Of a stretch of DNA of 64,000 nt, positions 50,447 through 60,606 are shown piece by piece (the first letter of the stretch is position 1; the number at the start of each line of letters is the position of its first letter). The notes under the pieces were generated by a model. That model searched no databases. It worked only from the letters and a program-made list of their open reading frames with translations, and had not been told where the DNA came from. Position numbers and translations under genes: made by a program. This stretch comes from Mesorhizobium sangaii (GTDB lineage Bacteria; Pseudomonadota; Alphaproteobacteria; Rhizobiales; Rhizobiaceae): contig NZ_JACHEF010000001.1 in assembly GCF_014207355.1 (NCBI RefSeq), forward strand, positions 1,292,002 to 1,356,001, written 5' to 3'.

Positions 50447-51904
50447 ATGCTTTCGGTGAAACGCGCACTCCTGATGAGCGTGGGCGAACGCTACGTGCTG
50501 CTCGTGACGAATTTTGCCACAGCAGCCTTGGTTTCCCGGATATTGACGCCCAAGGAGATCGGGGTGTCGGTGATCGCCATGGCCATCATGGCGATGGCCC
50601 TGTCCCTAAGGGAGTTCTCCAGTGCGAGCTTCCTCATCCAGCGCGAGGAACTCAGCCGTGAAGATATCCGCGGCGCCTCTACGGTAATGTTCATCCTCAC
50701 CGGGGTCATCGCCGTCGCTCTCGTCGTCGTTTCCCCTCTTCTGGCCTCGTTCTACAGTGAGCCGACCCTCATCCCCTACTTCAGGGTTGTCGCGGCCTGC
50801 CTCTTTCTCGACACCTCTTTGACCCTGATAACCGCTCTGCTGCGGAGGGAAATGTCCTTCGGCAAGGTTGCGGCCATCGACATAGTGGCAGCGGTGACGA
50901 ATTCCGCGGCCACGATCATTCTGGCATTGGCGGGCTTCAGCTACATGAGTTTCGTCTGGGCGTGGTTGATCGGCAGCGGTATTGCCGCAGGCCTCGCCTT
51001 CGCCCTATGGCCCCATTTCTGGATGTTCAAACCGTCCCTCGCCAACTGGCGAGGAATGGTTCTGTTCGGCGGATACAACGGCGCCATCGCCATTCTTTTC
51101 CGCATCTTTGATGCGCTGCCCCTACTCCTGCTCGGCCGCTTCATATCGCCGAATGCGGCAGCCTTGTTCAGCAGGACGCTCTGGATCGGCCAGATACCCG
51201 ACAAACTGGTTATCGGAGGCGCCATGGCGGTCGTGCTGCCCGCCTTCTCGGCCGAGGTCAGGCAAGGCAGGGATTTGAAACGTCCCTATCTATCCGCCCT
51301 TTCCCTCATCACCGCCCTCCACTGGCCGGCGCTCCTCGTGCTGGCGGTTTTGGCGTACCCGACCGTGAACATCGTGCTGGGTCACCAGTGGACCGAGGTC
51401 GCGCCGCTGGTGCAAATCGTCGCAATCGCGTTGCTGTTCTCCTTCAGTTTCGAACTCAATTACCCCGTAATGGTTGCGATGGGAGCGATCCGCGACTTGT
51501 TCATCCGCGCGCTGATCGCCTTCCCAATTTCGGGCATTCTCCTCTCCGCAGCCATTGTCTTCGGCGGATTGCAGGCAGCCGCCTGGTGCATGCTAGTGAC
51601 TGTTCCTTTCCAGGCATATATTGCTCTGAGCTTCGTCCGGCGCAGCCTGGGACTTGGACGCATGGAGATCGCCGCAGCGCTGGGCAAAAGTGCTGTCGTT
51701 GCCTTCGCGAGCGCGGTGCCTCCCCTCGCAGCCGTGGGGATTTCCGGTTCCGGTTTCGACCTCTCCAATATGGAAGCCATTGCGGCGGGACTGTTGGCGT
51801 TCGGGGGATGGTCGGCTGGATTGATCATCACCCGGCATCCGCTGCTCGATGAGATCATCAAGATTTTCCCGGGACTCCGGCGGGCACGGGTTTCGCTAGG
51901 TTGA
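50447..51904 (+). CDS. Wzx-like polysaccharide flippase (MATE/MOP superfamily)
   Basis: ATG 50447 with GGGAAGG upstream gives 485 aa. The protein has about 12-14 membrane segments and the Wzx/PST arrangement (ALLMSVGERYVLLVTNFATAALVSRILTPKEIGV at the N-terminus, then VVAACLFLDTSLTLITALLRREMSFGKVAAID). It moves undecaprenyl-linked repeat units across the inner membrane. It is flanked by acyltransferase and glycosyltransferase genes. The upstream frame to 50285 is discounted for lack of a ribosome site. Confidence 0.88.
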   Translation: MLSVKRALLMSVGERYVLLVTNFATAALVSRILTPKEIGVSVIAMAIMAMALSLREFSSASFLIQREELSREDIRGASTVMFILTGVIAVALVVVSPLLASFYSEPTLIPYFRVVAACLFLDTSLTLITALLRREMSFGKVAAIDIVAAVTNSAATIILALAGFSYMSFVWAWLIGSGIAAGLAFALWPHFWMFKPSLANWRGMVLFGGYNGAIAILFRIFDALPLLLLGRFISPNAAALFSRTLWIGQIPDKLVIGGAMAVVLPAFSAEVRQGRDLKRPYLSALSLITALHWPALLVLAVLAYPTVNIVLGHQWTEVAPLVQIVAIALLFSFSFELNYPVMVAMGAIRDLFIRALIAFPISGILLSAAIVFGGLQAAAWCMLVTVPFQAYIALSFVRRSLGLGRMEIAAALGKSAVVAFASAVPPLAAVGISGSGFDLSNMEAIAAGLLAFGGWSAGLIITRHPLLDEIIKIFPGLRRARVSLG

Positions 51905-51964
51905 TACCGAAACCTATCGGGGATCCTGCGCCACCAACTCGCGGCAAGTCGATGCGAGGACTGC

Positions 51965-52900
51965 TCAGACGGAGGGCCCCGGAAGCTGTCCAATGAGCCT
52001 CGAAATTCTGATCCGATCCGCTCTCCTGCGCAATCTGTTGACCTTGTAGGTTAACCCCAGATACGCAGGAGGGATATTCAGACCGAGTTCCCCGCAGTTG
52101 CAAGATATCCGGCCCAGTACAGACCGTTCCTGGCTGTCGATGCGATGTGCCACCGCCGGCAGGAACTTCTCCGGCCCCGTATAGTGGCGGATCAACGCCC
52201 GATCCCAATAGCTTGTCTGGAATGCCGACTTCTGGACGTTGAACTCCACGGGAAGCGTCTCCCATGCACCTTGCGCGGCGAGGTTGAAGGCGCATTGGTC
52301 GATATGGGTGCATGAGCCGTCCCAATAGGGGCAGAAGTCCGCGTGCGACTTTAGAGCGGAAGAGAACCGTTCGGGAATTCCCGACCCGATCCATCGAGAC
52401 ACATCGATAGCCATAAAGCCGGAATTGAAGTAACGCCGTTCGAGGCCATGCTTGTCGCAATTCTCGAAGAATGCGCGGTTGTCGAGGCCTGTGCAGATGG
52501 AAAGGTCGGGCACGGCCGCGAGAGGTCGCGTCGTCGGGGCGACAGCTGCCAGATCAAGAGGCCGCACGGCCAGCGTATCATTGTCGAGATAACAGACGAC
52601 ATCGTGATCGCCCGAAACGGCGGCGATCGCTGCGGCTTTTTCAAAGGCAGTCGACGTTATGTGGCCATGACCGGGTAAACCCCGGTCGACCGTCGGAAGG
52701 CTGTGGGTCGCCAGCCGATGACCCTTCGCCTGGAGGATCCTGAGCACCGTCGGCGGGGGAGCCGAGCTGAACCCCGATTGGGCGATGTGGATGTCTATCC
52801 CGCGTGCATGATTTAGTCCCAACGCCACCGCGCTGGCATAAGTCAGGTCATCACGCTTGCCGTCGGTCAGGTAAACGACACCGATGCGCTTTTCGGTCAT
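51965..52900 (-). CDS. GT8-like glycosyltransferase
   Basis: This 311-aa protein has the GT8 fold signatures. These are VVCYLDNDTLAVRP (D-x-D metal site), RYFNSGFMAIDVSRW, HIDQCAFNLAA and ALIRHYTGPEKF. It uses a nucleotide sugar and retains the anomeric configuration. GGAGG precedes the ATG. It is the last of a minus-strand run of glycosyltransferase genes (56.7-52.0 kb) and converges on the flippase gene. Donor unknown. Confidence 0.82.
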   Translation of the reverse strand: MTEKRIGVVYLTDGKRDDLTYASAVALGLNHARGIDIHIAQSGFSSAPPPTVLRILQAKGHRLATHSLPTVDRGLPGHGHITSTAFEKAAAIAAVSGDHDVVCYLDNDTLAVRPLDLAAVAPTTRPLAAVPDLSICTGLDNRAFFENCDKHGLERRYFNSGFMAIDVSRWIGSGIPERFSSALKSHADFCPYWDGSCTHIDQCAFNLAAQGAWETLPVEFNVQKSAFQTSYWDRALIRHYTGPEKFLPAVAHRIDSQERSVLGRISCNCGELGLNIPPAYLGLTYKVNRLRRRADRIRISRLIGQLPGPSV

Positions 52901-52980
52901 GAATTATCCTCCACGCGCACGGCATCCGATCCGAGGCCGAACAATCGTGATGGCAGCCACATGGCCGGTCACATCGTTTC

Positions 52981-53958
52981 TCAATGCCGGCTCCAGGCCT
53001 CCGCCAGGCGCGTGCGGATGTGGCCGAGCGGATTGGGCAAATGGGCCAGATAGTCTACCGGCGGAATGTAGGCCAAGCTTGGCGAGAGCTGAGCCGCAAA
53101 TTTAAGCAGATCAAGACCAGCTGCTCGCTCACCGCGCGCGATGTGTGAAAGGCCGGACCAGTATGCGCGCTTTCCGAGATTTCGGTAAACGCCCCTGCGC
53201 AACCGTTCCAGCCCGGGCACGGAAGCTGCCTCGTGCGAGAAAAAACTATCGAAGGTGAGTTTCTTCTCGATCATGTCCCGCTTGAAGTCCTGCCAGAATA
53301 TGGAGGACAGATTCGCGCCGTGCACCCGCCGTATTCCGTGAATCGCCTTTGTTAGCGCCGCTCTCCGGCCCAGTGAGAGCCGCAAGAACATTTCCAAGTC
53401 CTCGCTGAACGATATCTCCGGCCTGAAATGGCCAACCCGTTTGAGGTCGGCGGTTCTCATCACCGCTGCGCCGCCTCCAAACAACACTTTGCTGGGAAGC
53501 GACCGCTCCAGGGCGAACGATTCCATGGACAGAAATCGCCAGTCATGTGCGTCTGAATTCTCCACTGCCGGGAAGGGCCGGTCCTCATGCCAAACCAGTT
53601 CGCCTCCACACGCAAAGGAAACATCGGGTTCTCGCTCAAGAACCGACAGGGCACGGTTAAAACAACCCTCGACGAGCAGATCGTCGGCACAAAGTATCAC
53701 GAAATACTTCGAGATGGCCCAATCGATTCCCTCATTGCAGGATGCGTGCAACCCGAGATTTTTTTCCCGTGCGATAACCGTTATCCGCCTGTCATGGCTT
53801 GCCAGTTCATTTGCGACATCGACACTGTCGTCGGTTGACGCATTGTCAACGATCAGAATCCTGATGTCTTCTACTTGCTGGCGCACGATGCTCTGGACGG
53901 ACTGCGGCAAGTAGCGCCCGTAGCAGTAATTTGGAATCACAACGTCGATTAGTGGCAT
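52981..53958 (-). CDS. GT2 glycosyltransferase
   Basis: This 325-aa GT-A protein has VVIPNYCYGRYLPQSVQSI, ILIVDNASTDDS and YFVILCADDLL (D-x-D equivalent). It lies in the exopolysaccharide glycosyltransferase group, 80 bp upstream of the GT8-like gene and 121 bp after the pyruvyltransferase gene. It adds one sugar of the repeat unit on the cytoplasmic face. The C-terminal third (about 220-325) carries many Arg residues and may bind the membrane. Confidence 0.87.
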   Translation of the reverse strand: MPLIDVVIPNYCYGRYLPQSVQSIVRQQVEDIRILIVDNASTDDSVDVANELASHDRRITVIAREKNLGLHASCNEGIDWAISKYFVILCADDLLVEGCFNRALSVLEREPDVSFACGGELVWHEDRPFPAVENSDAHDWRFLSMESFALERSLPSKVLFGGGAAVMRTADLKRVGHFRPEISFSEDLEMFLRLSLGRRAALTKAIHGIRRVHGANLSSIFWQDFKRDMIEKKLTFDSFFSHEAASVPGLERLRRGVYRNLGKRAYWSGLSHIARGERAAGLDLLKFAAQLSPSLAYIPPVDYLAHLPNPLGHIRTRLAEAWSRH

Positions 53959-54079
53959 TGATCAACCTTCGCGAATTTGTTGGACGTGGGAGCACATCTG
54001 CTTATCTGTTTCACTAAGACGGCGATCCGACCTTCGGTGTCGCTTTCGCGGATTCTTGCGTCGTCCATGCCGGCCGCTC

Positions 54080-55402
54080 TCAGCTTGACGACAAGATCGG
54101 ACGGGACACCGCATGGGCGAAAACTTGTGTTCGAAGAAGAACCTCCTGGTCCAAGAGTTGTTGCCGGTATCGCGAAACCGTTTCGCGAACTTCCTGCGCT
54201 CGCAATTCCCGCTCGGCAAGGAGTACGTCCAGCCGCGACTCCAGCCATTCGACGCCGAAGGTTTCGACGCTGGTGCAAAAGGCCGATAGGCCGGTGTCGG
54301 CAGCAAGTGCGTCGTGCTTTTCGAGGTATCCGAGAGATATAACAGGGAGCCCGACCCGCAGGGCGCAAACAACATTGTGAAATCGGGTGGCGACCACGAC
54401 GTCAGTAGTCTGCATTTGCGCCATGACGTCGTGGAGCGATGCAGACCGACTGAAAACGACCCGGGCCAAATCAGGGTCGGAAAGCCGGCCGCGAAGTCGC
54501 TCGATGAGATCGACCACCGCAACCTCGTCATTGTCCTGGCCCAGGATAAGTCGAATGTCGAAGCCTCTCGTCACAGTGCGTGCGACAAACTCCGCGAGCT
54601 TGGTAATGTACGTCTCATAGATCGAGTCATCTCCACCCGTGCGACCGCGGTAGTTCATCACGCCCACGCCAACAACAGTGGTCTCAGAGACCTCACGCTC
54701 GACGGTCAGGATTGGTAGTCCGAAAGCAAGATCGGGAAAAACCCGGTCGTTCGCAACATCAACTCCGAGGCTCCCGACGAATTCGCGTGAAATCCTATCG
54801 CGAAACGAACGATATGACGCGCAGCGGGCAGTCCAGGCGAAGAACACGCGACTGAGGGGGTGGTAGGCGGGCCCGGCCCCGATGCTCGCAAATGCGACGA
54901 CACAGCCCCTTAGCCGCGCCATCAGGAACCACTTAAGGAAAACGTAGGGCATTCCAAACGGAGTGTCGCCAAAATCATCGAACGCGCCAGTTCCGGGCAG
55001 TATGACAGCATCAAAGCCACGAAGTTTGCGGAAGGCGCGGATCGGTCCCCACATCTTGTAGGGCACTCGACCGAGCATGCGGTTCGCCAAGTCGAGCCAA
55101 CGCGACTTGATCGCCGGCCGCGTCAGTCTGATGGTCTCCACGCCGAAGGCTTCCTCGACGGATTCGGGCCATGTGCAAATCACGGAAAGGTCGGCCTCGG
55201 GGCAAATCCGCCTGAGCGTGTCGATCATTGCCTCGAGTGAGCCGTCATTGCCGAAATTGCCGACGCCAAACTGCCCTATCAAGCCAATCCGCATTCGCTT
55301 GGTGCTTGGCACTGCATGCGCGTGGTCGTAGCCATTGATCCATCGATGCGATCCGAGCTGAGGCTCAAGCACGGTTTCAGTTTGCGTTTTTTGGGACTGC
55401 AT
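54080..55402 (-). CDS. Polysaccharide pyruvyltransferase family protein
   Basis: This 440-aa protein matches the polysaccharide pyruvyltransferase (WcaK/PssM) family: IGLIGQFGVGNFGNDGSLEAMI, ILPGTGAFDDFGDT, FASIGAGPAY, then VVATRFHNVVCALRVGLPVISLGYLEKHD. It likely adds a pyruvate ketal to a sugar of the polymer, giving negative charge. The first about 35 residues are not conserved, so the internal Met near residue 37 (MRIGL) is an alternative start. Confidence 0.85.
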   Translation of the reverse strand: MQSQKTQTETVLEPQLGSHRWINGYDHAHAVPSTKRMRIGLIGQFGVGNFGNDGSLEAMIDTLRRICPEADLSVICTWPESVEEAFGVETIRLTRPAIKSRWLDLANRMLGRVPYKMWGPIRAFRKLRGFDAVILPGTGAFDDFGDTPFGMPYVFLKWFLMARLRGCVVAFASIGAGPAYHPLSRVFFAWTARCASYRSFRDRISREFVGSLGVDVANDRVFPDLAFGLPILTVEREVSETTVVGVGVMNYRGRTGGDDSIYETYITKLAEFVARTVTRGFDIRLILGQDNDEVAVVDLIERLRGRLSDPDLARVVFSRSASLHDVMAQMQTTDVVVATRFHNVVCALRVGLPVISLGYLEKHDALAADTGLSAFCTSVETFGVEWLESRLDVLLAERELRAQEVRETVSRYRQQLLDQEVLLRTQVFAHAVSRPILSSS

Positions 55403-55561
55403 AAGAACCCGTAGCTTTCAAGTGAGTGAGTGAGGGCACTATAGAACCACCGGTCCGTTTCTTCGCCTCAACCTATGGGCTGAAGAACACCTCTTTTTGG
55501 GTGTGTCAGTGCCTGCGGGTTGCCGGGCGTCCAGCATTCGAAGCCTTGTCCGCGGCGCACC

Positions 55562-56737
55562 TTATGAGGCTGATCTGCGCCGAGAGCCCGTTGAACCTGC
55601 ACGTCCAGCTGCGTCTGCGATCAGCAAATCCCTCCATTGCTGTAGAAACCGATCCTTGGTTGCAGCTGATGCCGTGTTGCGCAGCGAGCGGCTTGTTTCC
55701 GCTTTCTCCGCAGGGCTTCGGAAAAGTGCTTTTCGCATCGCGTCCGTGATCGCCGCGGGATCGTTCGGCGGCACCTGCAAGCATTGGCCTCCCACCGCCT
55801 CCACGAGCGCACTGTCCGCGGACACTATCGGCAGCAATCCCATGTAAGCGGCCTCCAGTGCCGGCATCCCGAAACCCTCGAGAAGGCTTGGCAGCACGAA
55901 TGCCTCGGCGTTTGCATAGAGCCAGCGCAACTGTGCATCGGGCACGTAGCCCATGAGCCTTACTCCGGCGATGGTTGCCGCGAGCTCCGCGGTCTCTGCA
56001 TGACCATCGCCACGCGACCCACACAAGACGTATTCTATACCCTCGCGATGGAATCCACCGTCTCGATACGCCTTCAGGGCGGCGATCTGGTTCTTGCGGG
56101 TTTCGAACGCGCCCACGGTAAGGAAATACCGACCGCTCAAGCCGGAGATTGCTTCCGCCGGGCCGTCAAACAGTTCGGTGCGCAGATACAGCGGGATTGT
56201 CGTCAGGAACCGGAAACCAGAGCCAAAAAGAGACTTGAATTGCTTCGCAGAGAAATTGCTGACGAAGACGACCCCCGGCTTGATGCGCCGGATCTTCTCG
56301 TAAGCGAGGTGGTAGTTGGCGCAAGTCCGTTCGCCGTAGAGGTCCCTGTGCGTCAGCGGACCGACATCGTGGCACAGGACGATATCATTCTCGGTCAAGC
56401 GTGACCTCAGGACGTAGAGCGGATCCAGAAACAGCCTGAACCCACGCTTTTCGACCCGGTCACGGATCAGGAGAAACTCGCTATCGCGGAGCCAGTTGAT
56501 TTCCAGCATCATCAGCCGGGCGACTATCTTGCGGGCAAGACCCTCGGGAGCGAAGGAACCCAGCCGCCAGTAGCGGACCTTGGCCTGGCCCGGGACAAAT
56601 TCCCCGGTGAGGTCCTTGGCAATGTGGTACGCGCCAGTCCTGTTCAGGATCGACAGGGAGTTGTCGAAAAGAAGCATGTTGGCGGATGCCCGCCTGCTCG
56701 CGGCGCGTAGGTCGTGCGGGTCGGGCCGCTCGTTCAT
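55562..56737 (-). CDS. GT4 family glycosyltransferase
   Basis: This 391-aa GT-B enzyme has RYFLTVGAFETRKNQIAALKA and AEAFVLPSLLEGFGMPALEAAYMG, the E-x7-E donor-binding signature. GGAGAG lies ahead of the start. It is one of several GT4 genes of the locus. The N-terminal half (about 60-170) has DIVLCHDVGPLTHRDLYG, typical of the mannosyl/glucosyl branch. Donor not inferable. Confidence 0.86.
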   Translation of the reverse strand: MNERPDPHDLRAASRRASANMLLFDNSLSILNRTGAYHIAKDLTGEFVPGQAKVRYWRLGSFAPEGLARKIVARLMMLEINWLRDSEFLLIRDRVEKRGFRLFLDPLYVLRSRLTENDIVLCHDVGPLTHRDLYGERTCANYHLAYEKIRRIKPGVVFVSNFSAKQFKSLFGSGFRFLTTIPLYLRTELFDGPAEAISGLSGRYFLTVGAFETRKNQIAALKAYRDGGFHREGIEYVLCGSRGDGHAETAELAATIAGVRLMGYVPDAQLRWLYANAEAFVLPSLLEGFGMPALEAAYMGLLPIVSADSALVEAVGGQCLQVPPNDPAAITDAMRKALFRSPAEKAETSRSLRNTASAATKDRFLQQWRDLLIADAAGRAGSTGSRRRSAS

Positions 56738-56776
56738 CGTGCTCTCCTGGAGATCAACCCTTGGACTGGCTGCCGG

Positions 56777-58054
56777 TCAACTGCCGTACTCCCCGAAATC
56801 GGCGTCGACCTGAACCATGAGTTCGAGGTATTTCCACGCGATCCACCGCCAGGAATAACTACTCGCCCTCGCGTGCCCCTTGGTAACGAGCCGCTGCCGC
56901 AAGTCTGGGGCAAGCATCAGCAGGCGGATGGCTTCGGCCCACGACTGGACGTCGTCGGGATCGGCATAGAGGGCCGAATCCCCGCAGATTTCGGGAAGAC
57001 ACGGCGAGGTCGAGGCCACGACCGGGCAGCCCGAAGCCATAGCCTCGACAGCGGGCAGCCCGAAGCCTTCGATCCGTGACGGGAACAGGAAGCACAGGGC
57101 GCCTTCGAGCACCTTCTTGAAATCGTCATCCCCTATGCGGCCAGGGAGGACGATATTTCCGGGCATTTCAGGGACGTACCTCAGGACCGTGGTCTCGTCG
57201 ACATCGCCTGGCATCCAGAGGTCGAGACCCATCCCGTCGAGGAGTGGGGCCAGCCTGGCGAGGAGCCCCATGTTCTTGTATTCCTGGTCCCGCCTGCCAA
57301 GGCAAAGGACATACGGCCTGCCCCGGTCGACGACCAGGGACGATCTCGCTGCATCCCATCTCTTCGCATGGTCGCTGCCATTGTAGGTGACGACGATGTT
57401 TTGCTGTGGCGCGATCCCGAAATCGACCAGATGGCTGCGCGAGAGTTGCGAGACCGTGGTGATGCGGGCGGCCCGCCTGCCAAGTGCCGGCAGGATCAGG
57501 CGGTGCGCCCACCGGAACCCCCGCGCGTAGCTCGACGGCATGAGCCTGGTGTGCATGTCGTGGATGCATGCGATCTGACGCCTCAGCACGACCGGAGCGA
57601 GGTTGCAGAAGCTCAGCAATCCTCCAGGCACATGCCAGGGCAACTGCGCCTGCACCCAGAATTGGGGAAGGCGCGGCCTGTTGAATTCTGGAACGACACG
57701 CACGGAGATGGCATTGAGGCTGAGAGGTTCGGAAAGCGGGCGCGGCACCACGAGATCGATCTCCAGGTCGCGACCGAGGGGATGCCCTTCCGAAATGAGG
57801 GCGTCGAGAGCCAAGGTGACCTCGCGGGCGTAACGGGCCACTCCGGTCGGCCGAAGCGTCGTGAAGTCTCCGTTTATCGTCCAGCGTCGTCTCGGCGCTT
57901 CCCGGTCCACGCACACCGCAGCGGAATGCCCGATCAGGAATTCGGCGCCGTCGGCAGCAGATCTGGCCAGGGGTGTGTCGGCTCGGTGTCCATTCACCTG
58001 TCTGGCCCGTCTTGGTGGCGGCGACTCCGTCGTGTCGAACTCGAGTTTGCCCAT
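56777..58054 (-). CDS. GT4 family glycosyltransferase, paralogue of the divergent gene
   Basis: ATG 58054 with GGGGGAC upstream gives 425 aa. It begins with a low-complexity segment and then RRRWTINGDFTTLRPTGVA. Next come IACIHDMHTRL, YVLCLGRRDQEYKN and CFLFPSRIEGFGLPAVEAMASG (donor site). Its start is 196 bp from the divergent gene at 58251, whose product shares the same RWTING opening and the RYAREV and LDALI blocks, so they are inverted paralogues. It is a retaining GT-B enzyme of the EPS repeat unit. Confidence 0.86.
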   Translation of the reverse strand: MGKLEFDTTESPPPRRARQVNGHRADTPLARSAADGAEFLIGHSAAVCVDREAPRRRWTINGDFTTLRPTGVARYAREVTLALDALISEGHPLGRDLEIDLVVPRPLSEPLSLNAISVRVVPEFNRPRLPQFWVQAQLPWHVPGGLLSFCNLAPVVLRRQIACIHDMHTRLMPSSYARGFRWAHRLILPALGRRAARITTVSQLSRSHLVDFGIAPQQNIVVTYNGSDHAKRWDAARSSLVVDRGRPYVLCLGRRDQEYKNMGLLARLAPLLDGMGLDLWMPGDVDETTVLRYVPEMPGNIVLPGRIGDDDFKKVLEGALCFLFPSRIEGFGLPAVEAMASGCPVVASTSPCLPEICGDSALYADPDDVQSWAEAIRLLMLAPDLRQRLVTKGHARASSYSWRWIAWKYLELMVQVDADFGEYGS

Positions 58055-58250
58055 GTCCCCCTTCCCCGGTCCTTGCCGCACCTTGGGCCAGACTAGCATC
58101 CCCGGGGGCACCAAGGCCCTCAAACGTTTGAGGTAGGCACGCCGTCCGACCTCGCCTATCCGGATGATTGCCGCTTAGCCGGATGACCCGATGGCCATGG
58201 TGACCTGGCGCCTTTGCGGCTCCACATTGAAGGTTTCAAAGGGGGACGAC

Positions 58251-59381
58251 ATGGCGCGGCGTTGGACCATCAATGGGCGTTTTCTTTCCCAGCCGACAAC
58301 AGGTGTCCAGCGTTATGCGCGCGAGGTCGTCCACTCTCTCGACGCCTTGATCGCGGAACAGGAGCCCCTCGCCCGCGGCCTCGAACTCAGTCTGCGCTGT
58401 CCGCCCGGGTCCGGGGACATCCCCCTGGCTTTCATCGAACGTCGCGAGATCGGCCGCACGAGCGGGCATGTCTGGGAGCAGGTGCAGCTCCCCTCATCCC
58501 TCGACGGCAGCGGACTGCTCAGCCTCTGCAACACCGGGCCGCTGCTTTCCAGCAAGCATATCGTCTGCATCCATGATGCAAATGTCTGGAATGCCCCGCA
58601 GAGCTACTCCCTTGCCTTCAGGCTTCTTTACAGGAACCTGTTGCCCGGCCTCGGCAAGACGGCGTGCGGAATTTCGACCGTTTCCAACTACTCCCTGGAT
58701 GAACTGGTTCGCCGCGGCGTCATCCAGGAAGAACGGGCTTTCGTCGCGCCGAACGGCCATGAACATGCTTTGCGATGGAAGCCTGAACACTCGGCACAGA
58801 CAAGGCTGGCGGCCTCGCGGGAAACCGTTGTTCTGATCGGCAGTGCCGCACCCCACAAGAATGTGGATCTCCTCCTGAACATGGCTGATCGTCTTGGCGA
58901 GGCCGGACTCAGAATAGCGATCGTCGGCATGTCGGATTCGCGCGTCTTCAGGTCAGGGACGGCCAGGACCGAAGCTCGAAACATCCACTGGCTCGGCCGC
59001 GTTTCCGATGGCGAATTGGCGGCCCTGCTCAGGGACTCGCTATGCCTGGCTTTCCCCTCGCTCACGGAGGGCTTCGGTCTCCCGGCCCTCGAGGCGATGG
59101 CCGTCGGCTGCCCCGTGGTGGTTTCGGACCGCGCCAGCCTGCCTGAAGTCTGCGGCAGCGCAGCCCTGTTTGCACCTCCCGACGACCCGAATGCATGGTT
59201 CGACAGTTTCGCGCAGCTTCGCGGTTCCCAGGCCTTGCGACTGCAGATGATAGGCAAGGGAAGGGCGAGGGCCTCGGCATACAGCTGGAGGGCGACGGCC
59301 TTGCGTTATCTCGAGGCGATGGCGGCCGCGGACGGCGTCGATGCGGACGCTAAGATCGTCAGGGCTCGCGAATTCACATGA
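58251..59381 (+). CDS. GT4 family glycosyltransferase, paralogue of the divergent gene
   Basis: ATG 58251 lies after GGGGGACGAC and gives 376 aa. ARRWTINGRFLSQPTTGVQ matches the neighbouring gene, followed by KHIVCIHDANVWNAP, ETVVLIGSAAPHKNVDLLL and CLAFPSLTEGFGLPALEAMAVG. It is a GT-B enzyme. The last 8 bp overlap the convergent gene end at 59374. The head-to-head layout with its paralogue indicates an inverted duplication. Confidence 0.86.
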   Translation: MARRWTINGRFLSQPTTGVQRYAREVVHSLDALIAEQEPLARGLELSLRCPPGSGDIPLAFIERREIGRTSGHVWEQVQLPSSLDGSGLLSLCNTGPLLSSKHIVCIHDANVWNAPQSYSLAFRLLYRNLLPGLGKTACGISTVSNYSLDELVRRGVIQEERAFVAPNGHEHALRWKPEHSAQTRLAASRETVVLIGSAAPHKNVDLLLNMADRLGEAGLRIAIVGMSDSRVFRSGTARTEARNIHWLGRVSDGELAALLRDSLCLAFPSLTEGFGLPALEAMAVGCPVVVSDRASLPEVCGSAALFAPPDDPNAWFDSFAQLRGSQALRLQMIGKGRARASAYSWRATALRYLEAMAAADGVDADAKIVRAREFT

Positions 59382-60606
59382 TCTCGTAAAGTGCCTGGAC
59401 GGTCCCGAGTGATTCCAGGATCGCGCGGTCGAAGTTCTCCTCGGAGAAACGTCCGGCATTCTTGGCGCAAGCGCGGGGCGTGATGGCATAGCTGTTGTCT
59501 TCGAACCGTTCGACGGCCTCCTTGAGGTGATCGACGGTCTGAGCCTTGAACAGGACCCCTGTCGGCTCGGGGGATGATCCCAGGCGCTGTACGATGTCGA
59601 CGGCCCCGCCGCGGCCGAAGGCAACCAGCGGCGTCCCGCAGGCCTGGGCCTCGGCCAGCGCTATGCCGAAATCCTCGCAACCTGCAAAGACCATCGCCTT
59701 CGCCCGTGCCAGGGTGTCCACATAGTCTTTCCGCGGCAGATAACCCGAGAAGGTGACGTTGGGACCAGCAAGCGCCCGCAAGCTGGCCGATTGCTGCCCT
59801 TCGCCAACGATGACCAGTCGCCGCGACGGCATCTCGTTGAAGGCCCGGATGACGAGGTCGGTGCGCTTGTAAGGGGCGAGGAAGGACGCCGAAACATAGT
59901 AATCGTCCTTGTCCTCCACACAGGGCAGTTCTCCCAGTGAGACCGGCGGGAAAACGACGCGTGCCTCGCGCCCGTAGATATGCTGGATTCGGGAGCGGAC
60001 ATAATTCGAATTCGCCAGCATCAGATCCGGACCGTGCGCGGTTCTCGTGTCCCACGTCCTCAGGCGATGGAGCATGTACCGATAGAGCATTCCCTTGGGC
60101 CCGAAGCCAAGCCGCCCTTGCTGAAGATAGGAAAACTGCTCGTCCCAGGCGTAGCGGACGGGGCTGTGCACATAGCAAAGATGCGGCTGGTCCGGCCTGG
60201 TGATCACGCCGCGCGAAAATGCGGCCGAAGACGAGATGACCGCATCGTAGCCTGTCACGTCGAACTGTTCGATCAGGAAGGGACAAAAGAAGAAGAGGGA
60301 TCGATAGAATTTCTGGACCATCGGGATCCGGTTGGCCGCGGAGGTATGGAATTCCACGTCGCGGAAATATTGCTCCTTCACCTCGGCCGGCAGGAAATCG
60401 AAAAGCGTGAAGACTTCCGCATTGGGGAACTGCTTGCAGATTTGCGCCAGAACCCGTTCCCCTCCCCGGAAGTTCGGACACCAGTCATGAACGACCGCTA
60501 TCTTCGCATACCTGTCGACGCCGGGTCCCGGCGCGGCCGGGAACTCCTCGATGGGCACATCGACCTTGGCCGCGACCGCCAAATCGGAAGAGCGTTCGTG
60601 GAGCAT
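59374..60606 (-). CDS. GT4 family glycosyltransferase
   Basis: ATG 60606 with AGGGGGAA upstream gives 410 aa. Characteristic blocks are IAVVHDWCPNFRGGERVLAQI, LCYVHSPVRYAWDEQF, VSASFLAPYKRTDLVIRAFN and KAMVFAGCEDFGIALAEAQACG. This subgroup includes rhizobial WbaZ/mannosyl-type enzymes. It lies between two plus-strand genes, so it is its own transcription unit. Confidence 0.86.
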   Translation of the reverse strand: MLHERSSDLAVAAKVDVPIEEFPAAPGPGVDRYAKIAVVHDWCPNFRGGERVLAQICKQFPNAEVFTLFDFLPAEVKEQYFRDVEFHTSAANRIPMVQKFYRSLFFFCPFLIEQFDVTGYDAVISSSAAFSRGVITRPDQPHLCYVHSPVRYAWDEQFSYLQQGRLGFGPKGMLYRYMLHRLRTWDTRTAHGPDLMLANSNYVRSRIQHIYGREARVVFPPVSLGELPCVEDKDDYYVSASFLAPYKRTDLVIRAFNEMPSRRLVIVGEGQQSASLRALAGPNVTFSGYLPRKDYVDTLARAKAMVFAGCEDFGIALAEAQACGTPLVAFGRGGAVDIVQRLGSSPEPTGVLFKAQTVDHLKEAVERFEDNSYAITPRACAKNAGRFSEENFDRAILESLGTVQALYEIM

